Origin: Mactra quadrangularis
Taxonomy: Eukaryota > Mollusca > Bivalvia > Venerida > Mactridae
DNA length: 64,000 bases
Assembly: GCA_025267735.1 (NCBI GenBank)
Contig: CM046293.1
Location: forward strand, 7,712,560 to 7,776,559
Reading direction: 5' to 3'
This document shows positions 42,111 through 53,385 of the stretch, piece after piece. The notes beneath the pieces were generated by a model that saw only the letters and a list, made by a program, of their open reading frames with translations, searched no databases and was not told the origin of the DNA. The position numbers and the translations under genes were made by a program. Each line of letters begins with the position of its first letter. Position 1 is the stretch's first letter.

Positions 42111-42440
42111 GTAAATTGAATAATACGACTATATGCCAAAATATGATTAAACTAAAATAGGGTCTTTTAACCCCCACATATTAGTTTTTAATGGAACCGA
42201 CCACGTAAATAATCGCATTGTTTACTCAGGCGGCCAGCGCGTTCAAAATTACATACATGTATTATAGTGTTTTGAATTGGGACCGTGCCGGCGGCCTGTG
42301 ATTGTTTACATAAATCAACTGTTGTCGTTTCTATATATTTGTTACGTGTAAACTTATATCAAAATAGTATTCTTTATTATAAAAGAATAAAGGTATATGT
42401 AAGTGTTTTTCCACAAGCAAATATATTTCAAAATGCATAA
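42111..42440. other. Unannotated stretch
   Basis: Nothing was recognised between the palindrome cluster and the next transposon end. Confidence 0.5.
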
Positions 42441-43884
42441 CCAGAGGTGCGTTCAACAATGCGAGCGCTCGGGGCGACATCGAGCGCACGCGTTCTGAAC
42501 GCGTGCGCTCGCGCGTGCGCTCGCGTGCGCTCGCTAAACAGGTCGAGAGGTGTTTCGCGTATAAATTGTTATATAAAATCCGGTAAATATCGTTTCGTTT
42601 TGGTACCGGTTTTCAAATCGGTACATTGAAAAAATATAGCAGATTTAAAATAACCAAATACGAAATATCCAATGCTTTAATCTCAAGCCTTCTGTGTATT
42701 TATCGTATTTCAAAGGGATTTACATCGATCTAAACTTCGGTTAAGTATACACGTATCATACCATTTAATACCCTCCAGTATGCCCCATGTAGATCAATAC
42801 TGATAACTGCTACAAATTAAAATTTAAGTAATGAAACATTGCTGCAGAAAATTAGCGTGCTACTTATACGTTATTTTTTAAAGGTTAGGGGTACGTTTCG
42901 CAAAGCGATCTCTTGCTAGCGCATTTTTAAAAGCGATTTTTGTAGCGCAAACGGTCTAAGGAACGGTTAACTTCATGCTAGCAAATCCAAGATGGCTGTT
43001 TTCCCAAACAAAATGTTCAGAATTGTAACATATGAAAAAGTTCCAATCAAATATCACCATGATTATTCTTTTAACCGTTTTAACGAATTGTATGATTATG
43101 AATTGAATACTTGAATAAGCCATACGGTTCATTGGTGATAACTTATTAGTTAATTTATCATTGTTGATATGTCTATTTAGATAATGTTGTTTTAGATTTT
43201 ATATATAATACCCACCAAATGTGCGGAGACACTTTCACTTTACATGCCTACTCTTATTGCCTTAGTCTAAAATTTGAAAACTGAATACTTCAAAAGCTCT
43301 TAAGTTTTATTTTTGTTTATCACTTTACTTATAGCTGCATAAGTCTTCAAAAATACGAAACAAAATCCATTATAGAAAATGATTACAATAAACAGGCTTA
43401 AGCTAGGGTGTCAGTTGCTGAATATTAATCATGTGCCGCATGAATGAAATTTGTTTTCATTTTATCACGACCAGATCTAAATATAAAAAAAATCAAAGAA
43501 TTTTTCTGAAAAGTGGACGCAAACTTGTGTGTTACTTGTTCCACATAAACTACCCACGCAATGCATGTGATACACTAAATGTACCCTTTATTTGGTACAG
43601 TAAATTGATTCACTATGATTTATGTATGGTAAAAAATAAGAAAGATCTTGTGTATCAGCAGAAATAATTTTGATTCACCCACCCGCTTTTTTAATAAATG
43701 TGCTTTATGACTTCGTCTTGGATTTTTATAGCGAGCGCTCAACATTCTGTACACAAACGGTCTGACTGACCGATATCTTCACCTTCTTCTATTTATAGAA
43801 TGAGCGCTCGCAGTCGTTCAATAACTTAACAATTCGCGAGGCGAGCGCTCGAGCGAGCGCCCGCATTGTTGAACACACCTCAGT
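42441..43884. mobile_element. 1.44-kb DNA transposon with GAGGTGCGTTCAACAATGCG ends
   Basis: The left end (CCAGAGGTGCGTTCAACAAT, then GCGAGCGCTCG) and the right end complement (CGAGCGCCCGCATTGTTGAA, then CACACCTCAG) are inverted repeats of about 30 bp. Subterminal GAGCGCTCG words recur at both ends, plus a GAGCGCACGCGTTC/GAACGCGTGCGCTC palindrome at the left. The CAGAGGTG start is hAT-like, but no 8-bp duplication is clear. No transposase frame remains. Confidence 0.75.
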
Positions 43885-43891
43885 ATTGCAA

Positions 43892-44040
43892 AAGCACACA
43901 CACACCCACACACACGCCGCCCCCTCATCTCCACACACATTCTCACGTTTCCATGCTCGCACGCACGCGCGCACGCACCCCCTCACGCACTCACACACGC
44001 ACCCCTACACACGTACGCATCCCCACACGCAACTCACAAA
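43892..44040. repeat. CA-rich degenerate simple repeat
   Basis: CACACA, GCACGC and CCCCT words adjoin the right end of the 42441 element. Thr/His/Pro-rich frames here are by-products. Confidence 0.85.
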
Positions 44041-45120
44041 CGAAACCAACAATAGCTACATCACGTAGCCTGCGAAACAAATATACATTTTACATATACG
44101 TTTGTGAAGACAAAAAGACAAAACATACTGAAAAGAGACAATTTGTTATAATATATCGATATATCTTAATCATCATCTATCTTCCATTTAGTATTTATAC
44201 CCATTAAAAAGTGTATGCTTGTATACAAAATAATGCAACATTTGCCTGCATTTTCGTAATAAGAACACAAATCGTACATTTTAACACGTGGTCGACCTAC
44301 CCTATAAAACAAACCTTGTCTAAACACATTATATTTTGCTCATTTTGCTTACTACTTAGTCAAGCGATATCTACATGTATATTTCCTATCATTAAGTAAT
44401 AAATGTTATTAACTAAATTAGTAATTAAAGAATAATTAAGAAATATTTTAACTCACCATTACATGCGGTTGTTTACCACAGCTACATGACTACACATAAC
44501 TTAATTTAGATCATTCAGCTAGTAGGCACACAAAACCCGTGATTCACGCTCTATGTACTCTACTTTAAACCGTCGTCATTGAATCGAGTTGAATTAAATA
44601 ACTTTAACACACTCGTTCCAACCCATTGATCACCATACGCTTCATGATCCAAACCGTCGAACAAAAGTAGGCCATTTCTATTGGTAATGTTACTCAATTG
44701 TTCATGGTTCATACATTTGCCCCACTGATTTAAATACTCGATTATATATGGTTAAATAGAAATATTGTAGCGAGAATTTAAATGAACGAGTTTGATGTAT
44801 GCAACCCAGACAAGTGAAAAAACAAAACAATTATACGTTTATGCGCAAATTTGTCATGACACTGGTTGTAAATCGGCAGCCTTCACGACAAACATTTATC
44901 AGCTTTGGACATTGGACCAAAAATCTTAGCGAACTGATACGTTAAAAATGCAGTCCAAATTAATGATTTAGTATGATATATCTTAATACATGTATTAGAT
45001 AAATCACATTAACTATAACGATATTAAATTTTTTATTGAATATGAAAAATGTAAGCTGTTACATTTAACCATAACAAATGTATCGTCTGACCATTAAAAT
45101 CGCTAGACCGGCGGTATTTT
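44041..45120. other. AT-rich stretch, nothing recognised
   Basis: No domains, splice patterns or repeats were recognised. Confidence 0.5.
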
Positions 45121-45417
45121 TAATGGACACGGGTCGACAGCGCCGTTGGTAGCGCACTGGGATTTAGAATATTGTGTCCCGAAGGCGGTACGAGTTCGAA
45201 TCCCACCCAGAGAGGTTATACCCTCCATGAAAATTTGACGATTATGTCAATTTCTCCATTGATTAAATAAAATGGGGAAGTTTCTGGCCTTGTGGAAGGG
45301 TAGGTGAGTACTGGTTATAGACAAGAATCCAGGAAAGCTAGGTTAGGTGCACTCGACGCCGTAAAACGACCTTAATTGTGTTGACACAGCGTTAAACCCA
45401 GTAAAAATATAATGGAC
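45121..45417 (+). mobile_element. SINE family S1, complete copy with target duplication
   Basis: TAATGGAC at 45121-45128 and 45410-45417 flanks the element. The A box is GACAGCGCCGTTGGTAGCGC and the B box is GAGTTCGAATCCC; the body and GGCCTTGTGGAAGGGTAGG match the 17823 copy. The 3' end is GCGTTAAACCCAGTAAAAAT. Confidence 0.92.
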
Positions 45418-45534
45418 TCGTCCACGGTCCACAGGCTAAATTGAAGACTGTAGTAAATTGATGCTTACTCGTGCAGCGCTTTCTCGAGAAAATCGCAGGG
45501 ATATGTCATGTGACCTTGTTTATTGTCCTGACTA

Positions 45535-45960
45535 TTTATTGTCAAACTGTAACAGGTACGACATCATCTTGTTTTATTGTGACCTGCTAAAACCCATGGT
45601 CAGGAGACAGATTCGAACCTTTGACCTCGAGGGTAGTAAGCGGACACTCTTTCAGTGGCCATAAAATCTAGCTTGAATGCAAGGGATTGCAAGTGCCATA
45701 GTCTATCTTTGCTACATGCACCCTCTCCTTAGTTCTTGAAGCTTGATTGTCTGTGGGACTATATCTAAGAGTGCAATTACAGAATTGCAGGAGAGTTATT
45801 TACGTTGGACACCAAATGTAACCTGATTAAAACCCATGGGCCGAACTGAGATTCGAATCCACGACTTCTAGAGTCGTAGCATGACACTCTATCAAGGGAT
45901 CATGCAAGCTAGTTTTAAGGCAAGGCAAAAACAAGGCAGTACTAATGTCTGCTACATTAC
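45535..45960 (-). mobile_element. 240-bp tandem pair of tRNA-like SINE units
   Basis: TAAAACCCATGG at 45588 and 45828 begins two similar units, each with a B-box complement (AGATTCGAACCTTTGACCTC and AGATTCGAATCCACGACTTC) and then GACACTCT-TC and TCTAGCTT/GCTAGTTT. A 68-codon frame here is not a gene. Confidence 0.6.
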
Positions 45961-46494
45961 GTTTATTAATTATATCGTTTACTAAATTTACTACATCATA
46001 TCATCTGGGACAATCGGCAGACTCATAGCTTTGACCACAAACTACATCTTACTCAATCGGAATATCTCTAACTTTAGAGTGAAAAACCAACACCAAGCAT
46101 GCCATTGACAATGAATAAAACACTATGCAGCAATTCATGAATTAAAAGAAAAATAATATACAATACTTTTATAACATTTTTTTCGAATTTGATTGCTTTC
46201 GACTAATAAATCAATATTAAAGGGATGGACACGCCGGCTATTTAAATACTTATAACAGTACTCATGTACTCACTTTCAATGCAAACAACCAAGTCTTTAA
46301 ATCAGCGGTGTTAATATTTGCGCCACTGACAGTTGAGTAAAATTTATTAACACTTGTATATTACAGGTGCAATAGATTGTTACGCGTGTTTTTGACGTAT
46401 CTGATATAGCCAGCTGCAATACCACAGTCCCGTGCCGAGATTTCCAGGTATTTCACGTAATTTATGAAATACAAATGATTAAAGTTGGTCCCGA
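45961..46494. other. AT-rich stretch, nothing recognised
   Basis: No features were recognised before the TGTCACGTGATT repeats. Confidence 0.5.
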
Positions 46495-46726
46495 GATTAT
46501 GAATGTCACGTGATTTAAGAATGTCCTGTTATTTCAGAATGTCACGTGATTTATGAATGTCATGCGATTTAAAATGTCATAGGAATATAATGTTAAGTAC
46601 CGAAAAAAAATTGCTCTATGCAACTTCAAATAGACTACCTGTCTATACATACACTAATGGAAAGGTACATTTTGGAAATTCTAAGGGGGTCTAGACCCCC
46701 TGACTCCCCCGCTAGATCCGCCTATG
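46495..46726 (-). mobile_element. CATAGGCGG element, minus-strand partial copy with CACGTG minisatellite
   Basis: The right end AGATCCGCCTATG (46714-46726) and 46588-46726 align in reverse with the left 140 bp of the 51412 element (GGGTCTAGACCCCCTGACTC; AATTGCTC). Left of that, TATGAATGTCACGTGATTTA and variants repeat about five times (46495-46580), each near 20 bp. Confidence 0.7.
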
Positions 46727-46747
46727 TATAGTATCCATATAATTAAT

Positions 46748-46884
46748 ATTCGGAACTCCTCGGTATGTGAATTTATTTGTATGTCTTCTTAGATATTTAA
46801 TGAAAATGCACGCACCTATATTAGAATGATACACATATATATATATATATATAATATATTTCACTTATTTATTTATTTATGTAT
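46748..46884. repeat. Solo ATTCGGAAC motif, TA run and ATTT run
   Basis: ATTCGGAACTCCTCGG (46748-46763) stands alone without a partner. (TA)n at about 46832-46856 and ATTT repeats at 46861-46884 follow. Confidence 0.7.
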
Positions 46885-47103
46885 TTTTGGAGTTAACGCC
46901 GTGTCAACACAATTAAGGTCGTTTTACGGCGTCGAGTGCACTTAACCTAGCTTTCCTGGACACTTGTCTATAACCAGTACTCACCTACCTTTCCACAAGG
47001 CCGGAAACTTCTCCATGTTATCTAATCAATGGAGGAAAATCGACATTATTGTCAAATTTTCATGGAAGGGTATAACCTCCCCGGTTTGGATTCGAACCCG
47101 TCT
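46885..47103 (-). mobile_element. SINE family S1, head cut off at a repeat junction
   Basis: The sequence follows minus-strand S1 from GGAGTTAACGCCGTGTCAAC through GGTATAACCTCCCCGG and GATTCGAACCCG, then changes at about 47100 to the interior of the palindrome-rich element. The rest of the tRNA-like head is missing. Confidence 0.85.
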
Positions 47104-48693
47104 TACCATCTTATGGTACATAGTAAGCACACATGCCCCATGGTACTTTTAAAATGTTCGTATTAACAAGAATTGCATCCAAAGCGACCGCCTTGAAATC
47201 CATAGCAGTTGCTCAAGCACACTCTCATTGCAACATTTTCATTGCCCATAGTAATTACGTTAATATTTCTAGCAAACATTTAGGTCCTAGCATCCTATGT
47301 TACGGTCCCTAGAAACAGCACAAATATCCATGGTAATATTTATGCCCATAGCAACTTCTATCTATCTTTTGTCGTTTAAGTTCAAACTAGCGACTCTTGG
47401 GGCATGAAGCATATAACCCATTATCCACCCTGACACTAATACTTATATACATGTATTGTGCATAGCTTGCAACATGAAGATTCTAAATTATTTCTTATTT
47501 TGGTAAGATATACAGTTGGTAAAAAAGGTTTACATGTTGGGAAGATGCATGAATATTTAACTTAAATAAATATGGTTATAGCTAATACAACTGATATATG
47601 AAAGTAAAGGACGTCGTTTTTTTTTAAACTTTTGATAATTGTGATTTATATTTTGTGAATTGTTACACAGTGGTCAATTTCAGAGGTACAGATTTAATTG
47701 TCAGATTTTTTACCGTCGCTCAATATTGGAATTGGTAACAAAATTGCTGAGAAAGGGTGCCGATAAAACCTCGAGGCCGACAACATATTCCGGTATTGAG
47801 CAAGTTTGCCATGTTGATCCTCGTTTTTCACAAAATTAACGTGGTCTTCATAGGTTGTGAAAAACGTGTCCTGTGAAAAATGAGGTTCAAACGTTGAACC
47901 TCATTTTTCACACACCGTGTTTTTCACATCCTGTAAAAATTACGCTCGTGGTTTTTTTTCAACGTTTGTCTGTTTTGTGATAAAACCCCGAATTGTAATT
48001 ATTATTTATAATAAACGGGTAGGTAAGTTCAACCACTTCTCAAATACTCGTTTTTCAATATAATATGTCAACTTGTTTTTCTGACGAAATCTTCAAATTA
48101 ATATGACGAATGTAAGTAATTTGTCTATTTGATAATTAAAGATTGCTTGTTAAACATTATTTTCTTTCCTTACCAATGATTCAAAGTACCGTACTATATT
48201 TTATGATAAAATTAATATAACTAGACATTAATTACATTTGGGGATTTGATCACAAATTGCGTTTGTATGTTCAATTACTTTTGTAATAACCCGTTTTGTA
48301 ATAATTAAAACAATTCGGGCTTTTATTGCAAAACGGGTTGAAACAAACTTTAAACCTCGTTTTTCGCAAAAAATCTTTTTGCAAGTGTGGTTCTTACACC
48401 CACTGGGTCTCATGTTTATCTGTAAATACTTTTCACTTGTTTTCATGTTTGTAATATTGTCATAAACATGTCACGAAAAAAAAATACTTACTTACTTACT
48501 AACTTACAGCTAGCAACTAAAAATATAAGTGTGAAAAATGCGTTAGTACCAAAAAAACTCAAATTTTTCAAAAAATTTTACGTCACATTTAAAGTTGTGA
48601 AAAATGCGTTTCTATGCTCGTATGAAATTTGTATGCTAACGTGTTTTTCACACAAGTTGTTAAAAACACGGGTTGTGAAAAATGAGGTTCAAC
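47104..48693 (+). mobile_element. Palindrome-rich DNA element, left-truncated copy 3
   Basis: It starts at ACCATCTTATGGTACATAG, equal to about 9088 in copy 2, so roughly 400 bp of unit A is lost. The A-B junction is at 47882-47892, and it ends GTTGTGAAAAATGAGGTTCAAC. Unit B here lacks the 65-bp LINE insert of copy 2 and the last ACGCGTACGCGT block. Confidence 0.9.
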
Positions 48694-49440
48694 AAGGGAC
48701 ATTTACCTTACATAAACTAGATAAGATGTACACGTGCTTGTTAACGCGTAATGCGGACTATATTAATATCAGTGCCATTTCAGTGGTAATTATCCCTTTA
48801 TTTGCGCGCGCACAACCGAATGTAATCGTCCGCGACAAATTTTATGTGGATTTGCCACAGTCCACTACTAAACATGGGGAAACCCCATGTAAAAACTAAA
48901 TAAACGCAGATGTAGGCTCACGTTTGAACATGATTGATATTTGTTTTATGACTATAAATGTAATTGACGTGACAATGCATATTTCAACACAGCCACCTGC
49001 ATGTATAATATTGATAAGAACGCTTATAAGTCAACTTCGTCTGTTTGTTTACTCAAGAATTTATTTTAACTAGAAAGTGAAACAATTTCTAAAAACGAAT
49101 ATGCATCACTTTTGAATCCGTATTCTAGTCCCCAGTGTTGTGTTTGTAGGATAAAGTTTCTTGATGATCAACGAGGTGGAATTTTGATGCTATTTGAACC
49201 AACGCAGAACTGGCTACGTGAATTGTAAGTGAGTAGTCACGCCTTGTTTAGTAACAACGAAATAATTTTTTTTTTTTTAAATCTAATAATTATTTCGATA
49301 AACGTAAAAATTATTTCGATAAAAAGAAAAAAAATATTATTTCGATTTTTGAAAAAAAAATGTCATTTTTGGGGATCCGTATTAAATTAACTCAACTATT
49401 AAAATGTGCTAATATTCCGTCCCCTTATATTAGTGTGTTC
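48694..49440. other. AT-rich stretch with ATTATTTCGATAAA words
   Basis: ATTATTTCGAT occurs four times between 49259 and 49345 amid A and T runs. No gene was seen. Confidence 0.5.
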
Positions 49441-49540
49441 TGAATCTGGTACATATTATACACAATGTTTACATGAATTTATTTGTATTTCTCATGCACC
49501 ATGTATCTAGGTGCGACCAAATAAAGTATTTGTTCCGTTC
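49441..49540 (+). mobile_element. Probable LINE 3' tail
   Basis: TGCACCATGTATCTAGGTGC is followed by GACCAAATAAAGTATTTG and then TTCTG repeats, matching the pattern of the 65-bp insert at 10400 (AATAAATAAATGTTCTG). It appears to be a 5'-truncated non-LTR element end; the start is unclear. Confidence 0.5.
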
Positions 49541-49873
49541 TGTTGTTTTCTGTCAGTCCTGTTCTTTTCTTATCTGCTCTGCTCTGTTCTAATTTGTTCT
49601 GTCATGTTCTGTCCTGTTTTGTTCTTCTCTGTTGTGTCTTGTCCTGCTTTGCTCTTCCCTGACCTACAATGTTCTGCTTTATTCTGCCCTGTTTTGTTCT
49701 GATTTATTCTGCTCTATAATGTTCTGCTCTGTTCTACTCTACTCTGCCCTGCCCTGCCCTGCCTTGCCCTGCCCTGCCCTGCCCTGCCCTGCCCTGCCCT
49801 GCCCTGCCCTGCCCTGCCCTGCCCTGCCCTGCCCTGCCCTGCCCTGCCCTGCCCTGCCCTGCCCTGCCCTGCC
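49541..49873. repeat. TTCTG repeat grading into a pure CCCTG microsatellite
   Basis: Irregular TTCTG/TCCTG units to about 49740 are followed by nearly uninterrupted CCTGC pentamers to 49873 (about 26 units). Pure tracts of this length are expected to be length-variable. Confidence 0.95.
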
Positions 49874-50883
49874 AAACACACTAGTATATATTACTGGTTC
49901 AATCACCTTTAGTATATGTAATCAAATAATTCTTTAGATTGAGATTTATGAACTTTATATGAGATTCTAATACCAAATGTTAATACTTGTTTTTCAAAAA
50001 CAACATTTGTTACATAACGAGATAAAAGCTTTTCGAATTGTTCCATTATTTTTTAGTTCCATTATTTGTGCGCATGTAGTTTGATGACTACTTTATTTCC
50101 ATTTAATAACCTCAGTATTACTTCTCTTACACTAGAAGTAAGTAATAGCGTCTCATAAATGTACTGGTTTGTTTGGAATTGCTCATAGATCATTCAAGTC
50201 AATTGTTATTATGTTTGTTTGTTTCGGTTTTACGGCGCATCGACACAGAACGGTTATGTCGCGCCGTTTATTATGTATTACATGTATACATAGGAAGTTT
50301 AGTTTATTTATTAGGTAGTCAGATCTCCGGTCCATAAACATTTTACAACATAAAATATAAAGCATACAAGTACGATATATAGACAGTGATATTAGTATAG
50401 TTCGTATAAATAAATATTACGTGTTTGTATAAACATTAAAATAAAACAATCCATTCCAAAGGTAGGGCAGTATTTAAAATAAAGATTGTACAATTCATTT
50501 TAACAAAATAAGTGTGGCGGATAAACCACCTCTCTTTAAGTAAGTCATGCTTGTAATGGTAGACCGCTTTACCATTTCACCAACAAGACACAAAATATTA
50601 CATTGTATTGTCGTTCCTAAGCATCCCCTGTCGTGGATTAGTTCATTGTACTGTACAAACATAACTCTAATCAAGAAAACAAATGGTGTAGTTATTTGCT
50701 TTAAAGTACAATGTATAAAAAATCTATCATATATCATCTAAGATTGTTCATATTTTTTTCTATCGAGTATGACAGATACATGGCCAAATTTCTAATTTGA
50801 TTGATGCTTGACATTAAATAATAAAATTTTATCAAGTGAGAGTTGCTCTCTCTTTAGATTTCAAGAATATATCATATCTTACC
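49874..50883. other. AT-rich stretch with a SINE tail fragment
   Basis: TTCGGTTTTACGGCGCATCG at 50222-50241 followed by ACACAGAACGGTTATGTCGC is a fragment of the tail domain common to S1/S2-like SINEs. The remainder is unassigned. Confidence 0.45.
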
Positions 50884-51200
50884 CCTAAGGCAGGGCCAAT
50901 TTTGACCCCAGGGGCATTTTTAAACAACCTTTGTAGAGGACCCTGAGGTGATGTCACATATCCAAATACAAAAGCTCTTAGTGATACGGAAAAAAACCAA
51001 AGCACATTTCATTCAACGGCATCCTGTGTTCTTATGTCATAACCGATGTATAAAGATAAACACTAAAAACAAAGCATGACTCTTTCAACAGCATCACGTG
51101 TTTATATCTCTTGGCCGGTTTATAAAAAAATACACGAAATGCAAAGCTCACCTTATTTATGGGCATCCCGTGTTCTTATCTTTTGACCCTCTTTTCAAAA
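50884..51200. repeat. Dispersed repeat with three imperfect 85-90-bp units
   Basis: It opens with AATTTTGACCCCAGGGGCAT and TTTGTAGAGGACCCTGAGGT, words I associate with a common bivalve repeat. Units with CAACGGCATCCTGTGTTCTTA, CAACAGCATCACGTGTTTAT and TGGGCATCCCGTGTTCTTAT follow. Confidence 0.6.
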
Positions 51201-51411
51201 ATGCCTGTGTTATCGTTGTTTAATTTTCCCATAGAATGCTTCGTGCAATTATAGAAGATGACAATTCAAAAACAATTTTATTCAATAGTACGTTAGTTAA
51301 TAAGATTTACGTGTAACGAACAACACAAGCCTTCATTAATTGCTAAGAAGATTGATCTATTATAATCCCCTCATCATTTTCTTTAATGATTAATAATGAA
51401 CCATGTTTCAG
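51201..51411. other. Short unannotated stretch
   Basis: Nothing was recognised. Confidence 0.5.
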
Positions 51412-51784
51412 CATAGGCGGATCCAGCAGGGGGATCAGGGGGGTCCGGACCCCGCCCCTGGAATTTCCTAAATGTATCTGTCTATTAGTGTATTTCTTGA
51501 CTGTTAGTCATTTTTAAGTAAGCAATTTTTCTCGGTGCTTAACATAGATTTAATGTATTTTAAATATGTTGCATTATTCTGCGAAATGTGTATAATGTAG
51601 AAGTGGTGCGAAAGTTCGGACCCCCACCCCCCTCCTAGAAAAAGTTCGGACCCCCCCTAGAAAAAGTTCGAACCCCCCCCCCTAGAAAAAGTTCGGACCC
51701 CCCTAGAAAAAGTTTGGACCCCCCCCCCCTAGAAAAAGTTCGGACCCCCCCCCCTAGAAAAAAATCCTGGATCTGCCCCTATTG
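51412..51784. mobile_element. CATAGGCGG element with internal C-rich minisatellite
   Basis: Left end CATAGGCGGATCCAGC; right end CCTGGATCTGCCCCTATTG. The left 140 bp matches 46588-46726 in reverse. From 51613, AGAAAAAGTTCGGACCCCCC repeats about six times with C-tract length changes. Confidence 0.8.
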
Positions 51785-52547
51785 TAACAGACTGGCTTTG
51801 TGAATGAAATAATCGTGCAACACTAGTAAATGAACATAAGCCAATTAACGTCCCCTAGTTTATTAGTACTATCAAATGTATGAAATTTTCGCTCGTTAGA
51901 GTGTGCTACAAGATCAATGAAACATGTTCAACATCACGTTTTACATTTGCATTATTCTATGGCAGCCAATCATATTTCAATCTGATGTACACACGATTTA
52001 ACTAATTTTTATATTGTAGCTGTTGCAAACATTTGAATGAAATATTGTTGTTGTTTTTTTTTCAATTAAAGCAGTTTTCACGACAAACTTTAATCAGCAT
52101 TGGAAAATCGGGTCAGCGAAATGGACTTTTTTACGGACCGAGTGGATTTTTTTACATTTTTTAAGTTCGAAGACCGTTAAAGTGGTATGTTTTCATCCAC
52201 AATGATGAAATAATAACCAGCGCAAGAGAATTCAAAAGTCATAATGCGAAAGGCAGGAAAAAACAATATCAAATAAATATCTCAATTCTTGAGGATTAAA
52301 TTGTTTGCATTTTTCACATCTTGCAATTGCAAACTAAAAGGAATACTCAGCATGAGATAACAGTAATTTAAAATGATTCAGCAAGCTGCTAATGATCCAC
52401 TATGGTTATGTCATTGTTCATACATTCCCGCATACTAGTTGAATAATTTCCTCGCATATCAGAATAACATCCATAAAACTTTGATAGAAATATCAAACCA
52501 ACAATTGTGTCTGTGTTTTACTCAGTATAAGTGGCGGATTGAGTAAC
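51785..52547. other. AT-rich stretch, nothing recognised
   Basis: No gene or repeat was identified. Confidence 0.5.
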
Positions 52548-52829
52548 CCGGATCAGTAACGCTGTTGATAGCGCATCTGGATTTCGAATCTAGTGTCCCG
52601 AATGATGTACGGGTTCGAATCCCACGCTGGGAAGTTATACCCTTCCATGAAAATTTGACAATTATGTCAATTTTCCTTCATTAATAATACATCTGGAGAA
52701 GTTTCCGGCCTTATGGAAGAGTAGTTGAGTACTGATTATAAACAAGGGTCTAGGCAAGCTAGGTTATGTGTGCTGGATGCCGTAAAATAAACCAAAATTT
52801 GTTTACACGACGTTAAACCCAGTATAAAT
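52548..52829 (+). mobile_element. SINE family S1, full-length but diverged
   Basis: The A-box region is AACGCTGTTGATAGCGCATC and the B box is GGGTTCGAATCCC; the body has CATGAAAATTTGACAATTAT and GAGTACTGATTATAAACAA; the 3' end is ACGACGTTAAACCCAGTA. The target duplication is unclear. Confidence 0.85.
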
Positions 52830-53026
52830 GACAAAGTGACGCGGGTCCGACTCAATAAAGTCAACATGTTACTACAAGGCAAAACAACGAGGTGTGGTTA
52901 GATTATTAAAGCATATCGTTGTTTGTTTGTTTTTTCCACTGTCAGTGATGTATACATTGATATTTGTGATTTAAGTATTTTAAAATTACAGTGCTTTAGT
53001 ACTTACGATCGATAGAAGAAGATTGC

Positions 53027-53260
53027 CGTATTGTGGCTTAATTTTGACCTCGATCTGACCAGAATATTCGTTCCATTGAATACGAATGTAGTATTAATGC
53101 TTGATACCAATATCGGACTATATTGTCAAAGCTCGAATGTAATTATGAGGCAGGGACTTTTTTTTTAATTTAACCTATTAGACATGTGTATTAAACGAGT
53201 CTTATGTGGTAAATTTAACACATAAACATACTTCTATTTACATTCGAGAGGTCATTTGAA
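53027..53260 (+). repeat. Copy of the 57291 element (left part)
   Basis: TTTTGACCTCGATCTGACC, ATTGAATACGAATGTAGTAT (identical in both) and ACATACTTCTAT match 57291-57440 in order. Confidence 0.75.
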
Positions 53261-53285
53261 TTCTTTACTTGTACTCATAATGTTA

Positions 53286-53385
53286 AAAACTTGTTTACAT
53301 CGTCTATGTCACGCAGTTTGAAAAGAGCCGTCCAATCACAGCCTGCGAATGACACTACAGTAAAATTAGCTCTCAAACCTCGATA
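53286..53385 (+). repeat. 100-bp repeat, inverted copy at 58691
   Basis: ACTTGTTTACATCGTCTATG, CAGCCTGCGAA and TAGCTCTCAAACC occur in the same order on the opposite strand at 58691-58800. Confidence 0.8.

Noticed and set aside
42447..42629. Arg/Ala-rich 60-codon frame
   Set aside because: It comes from GCGCTCG palindromes at a transposon end.
49632..49937. 101-codon frame rich in Pro-Cys-Ala-Leu
   Set aside because: Translation of the CCCTG microsatellite.
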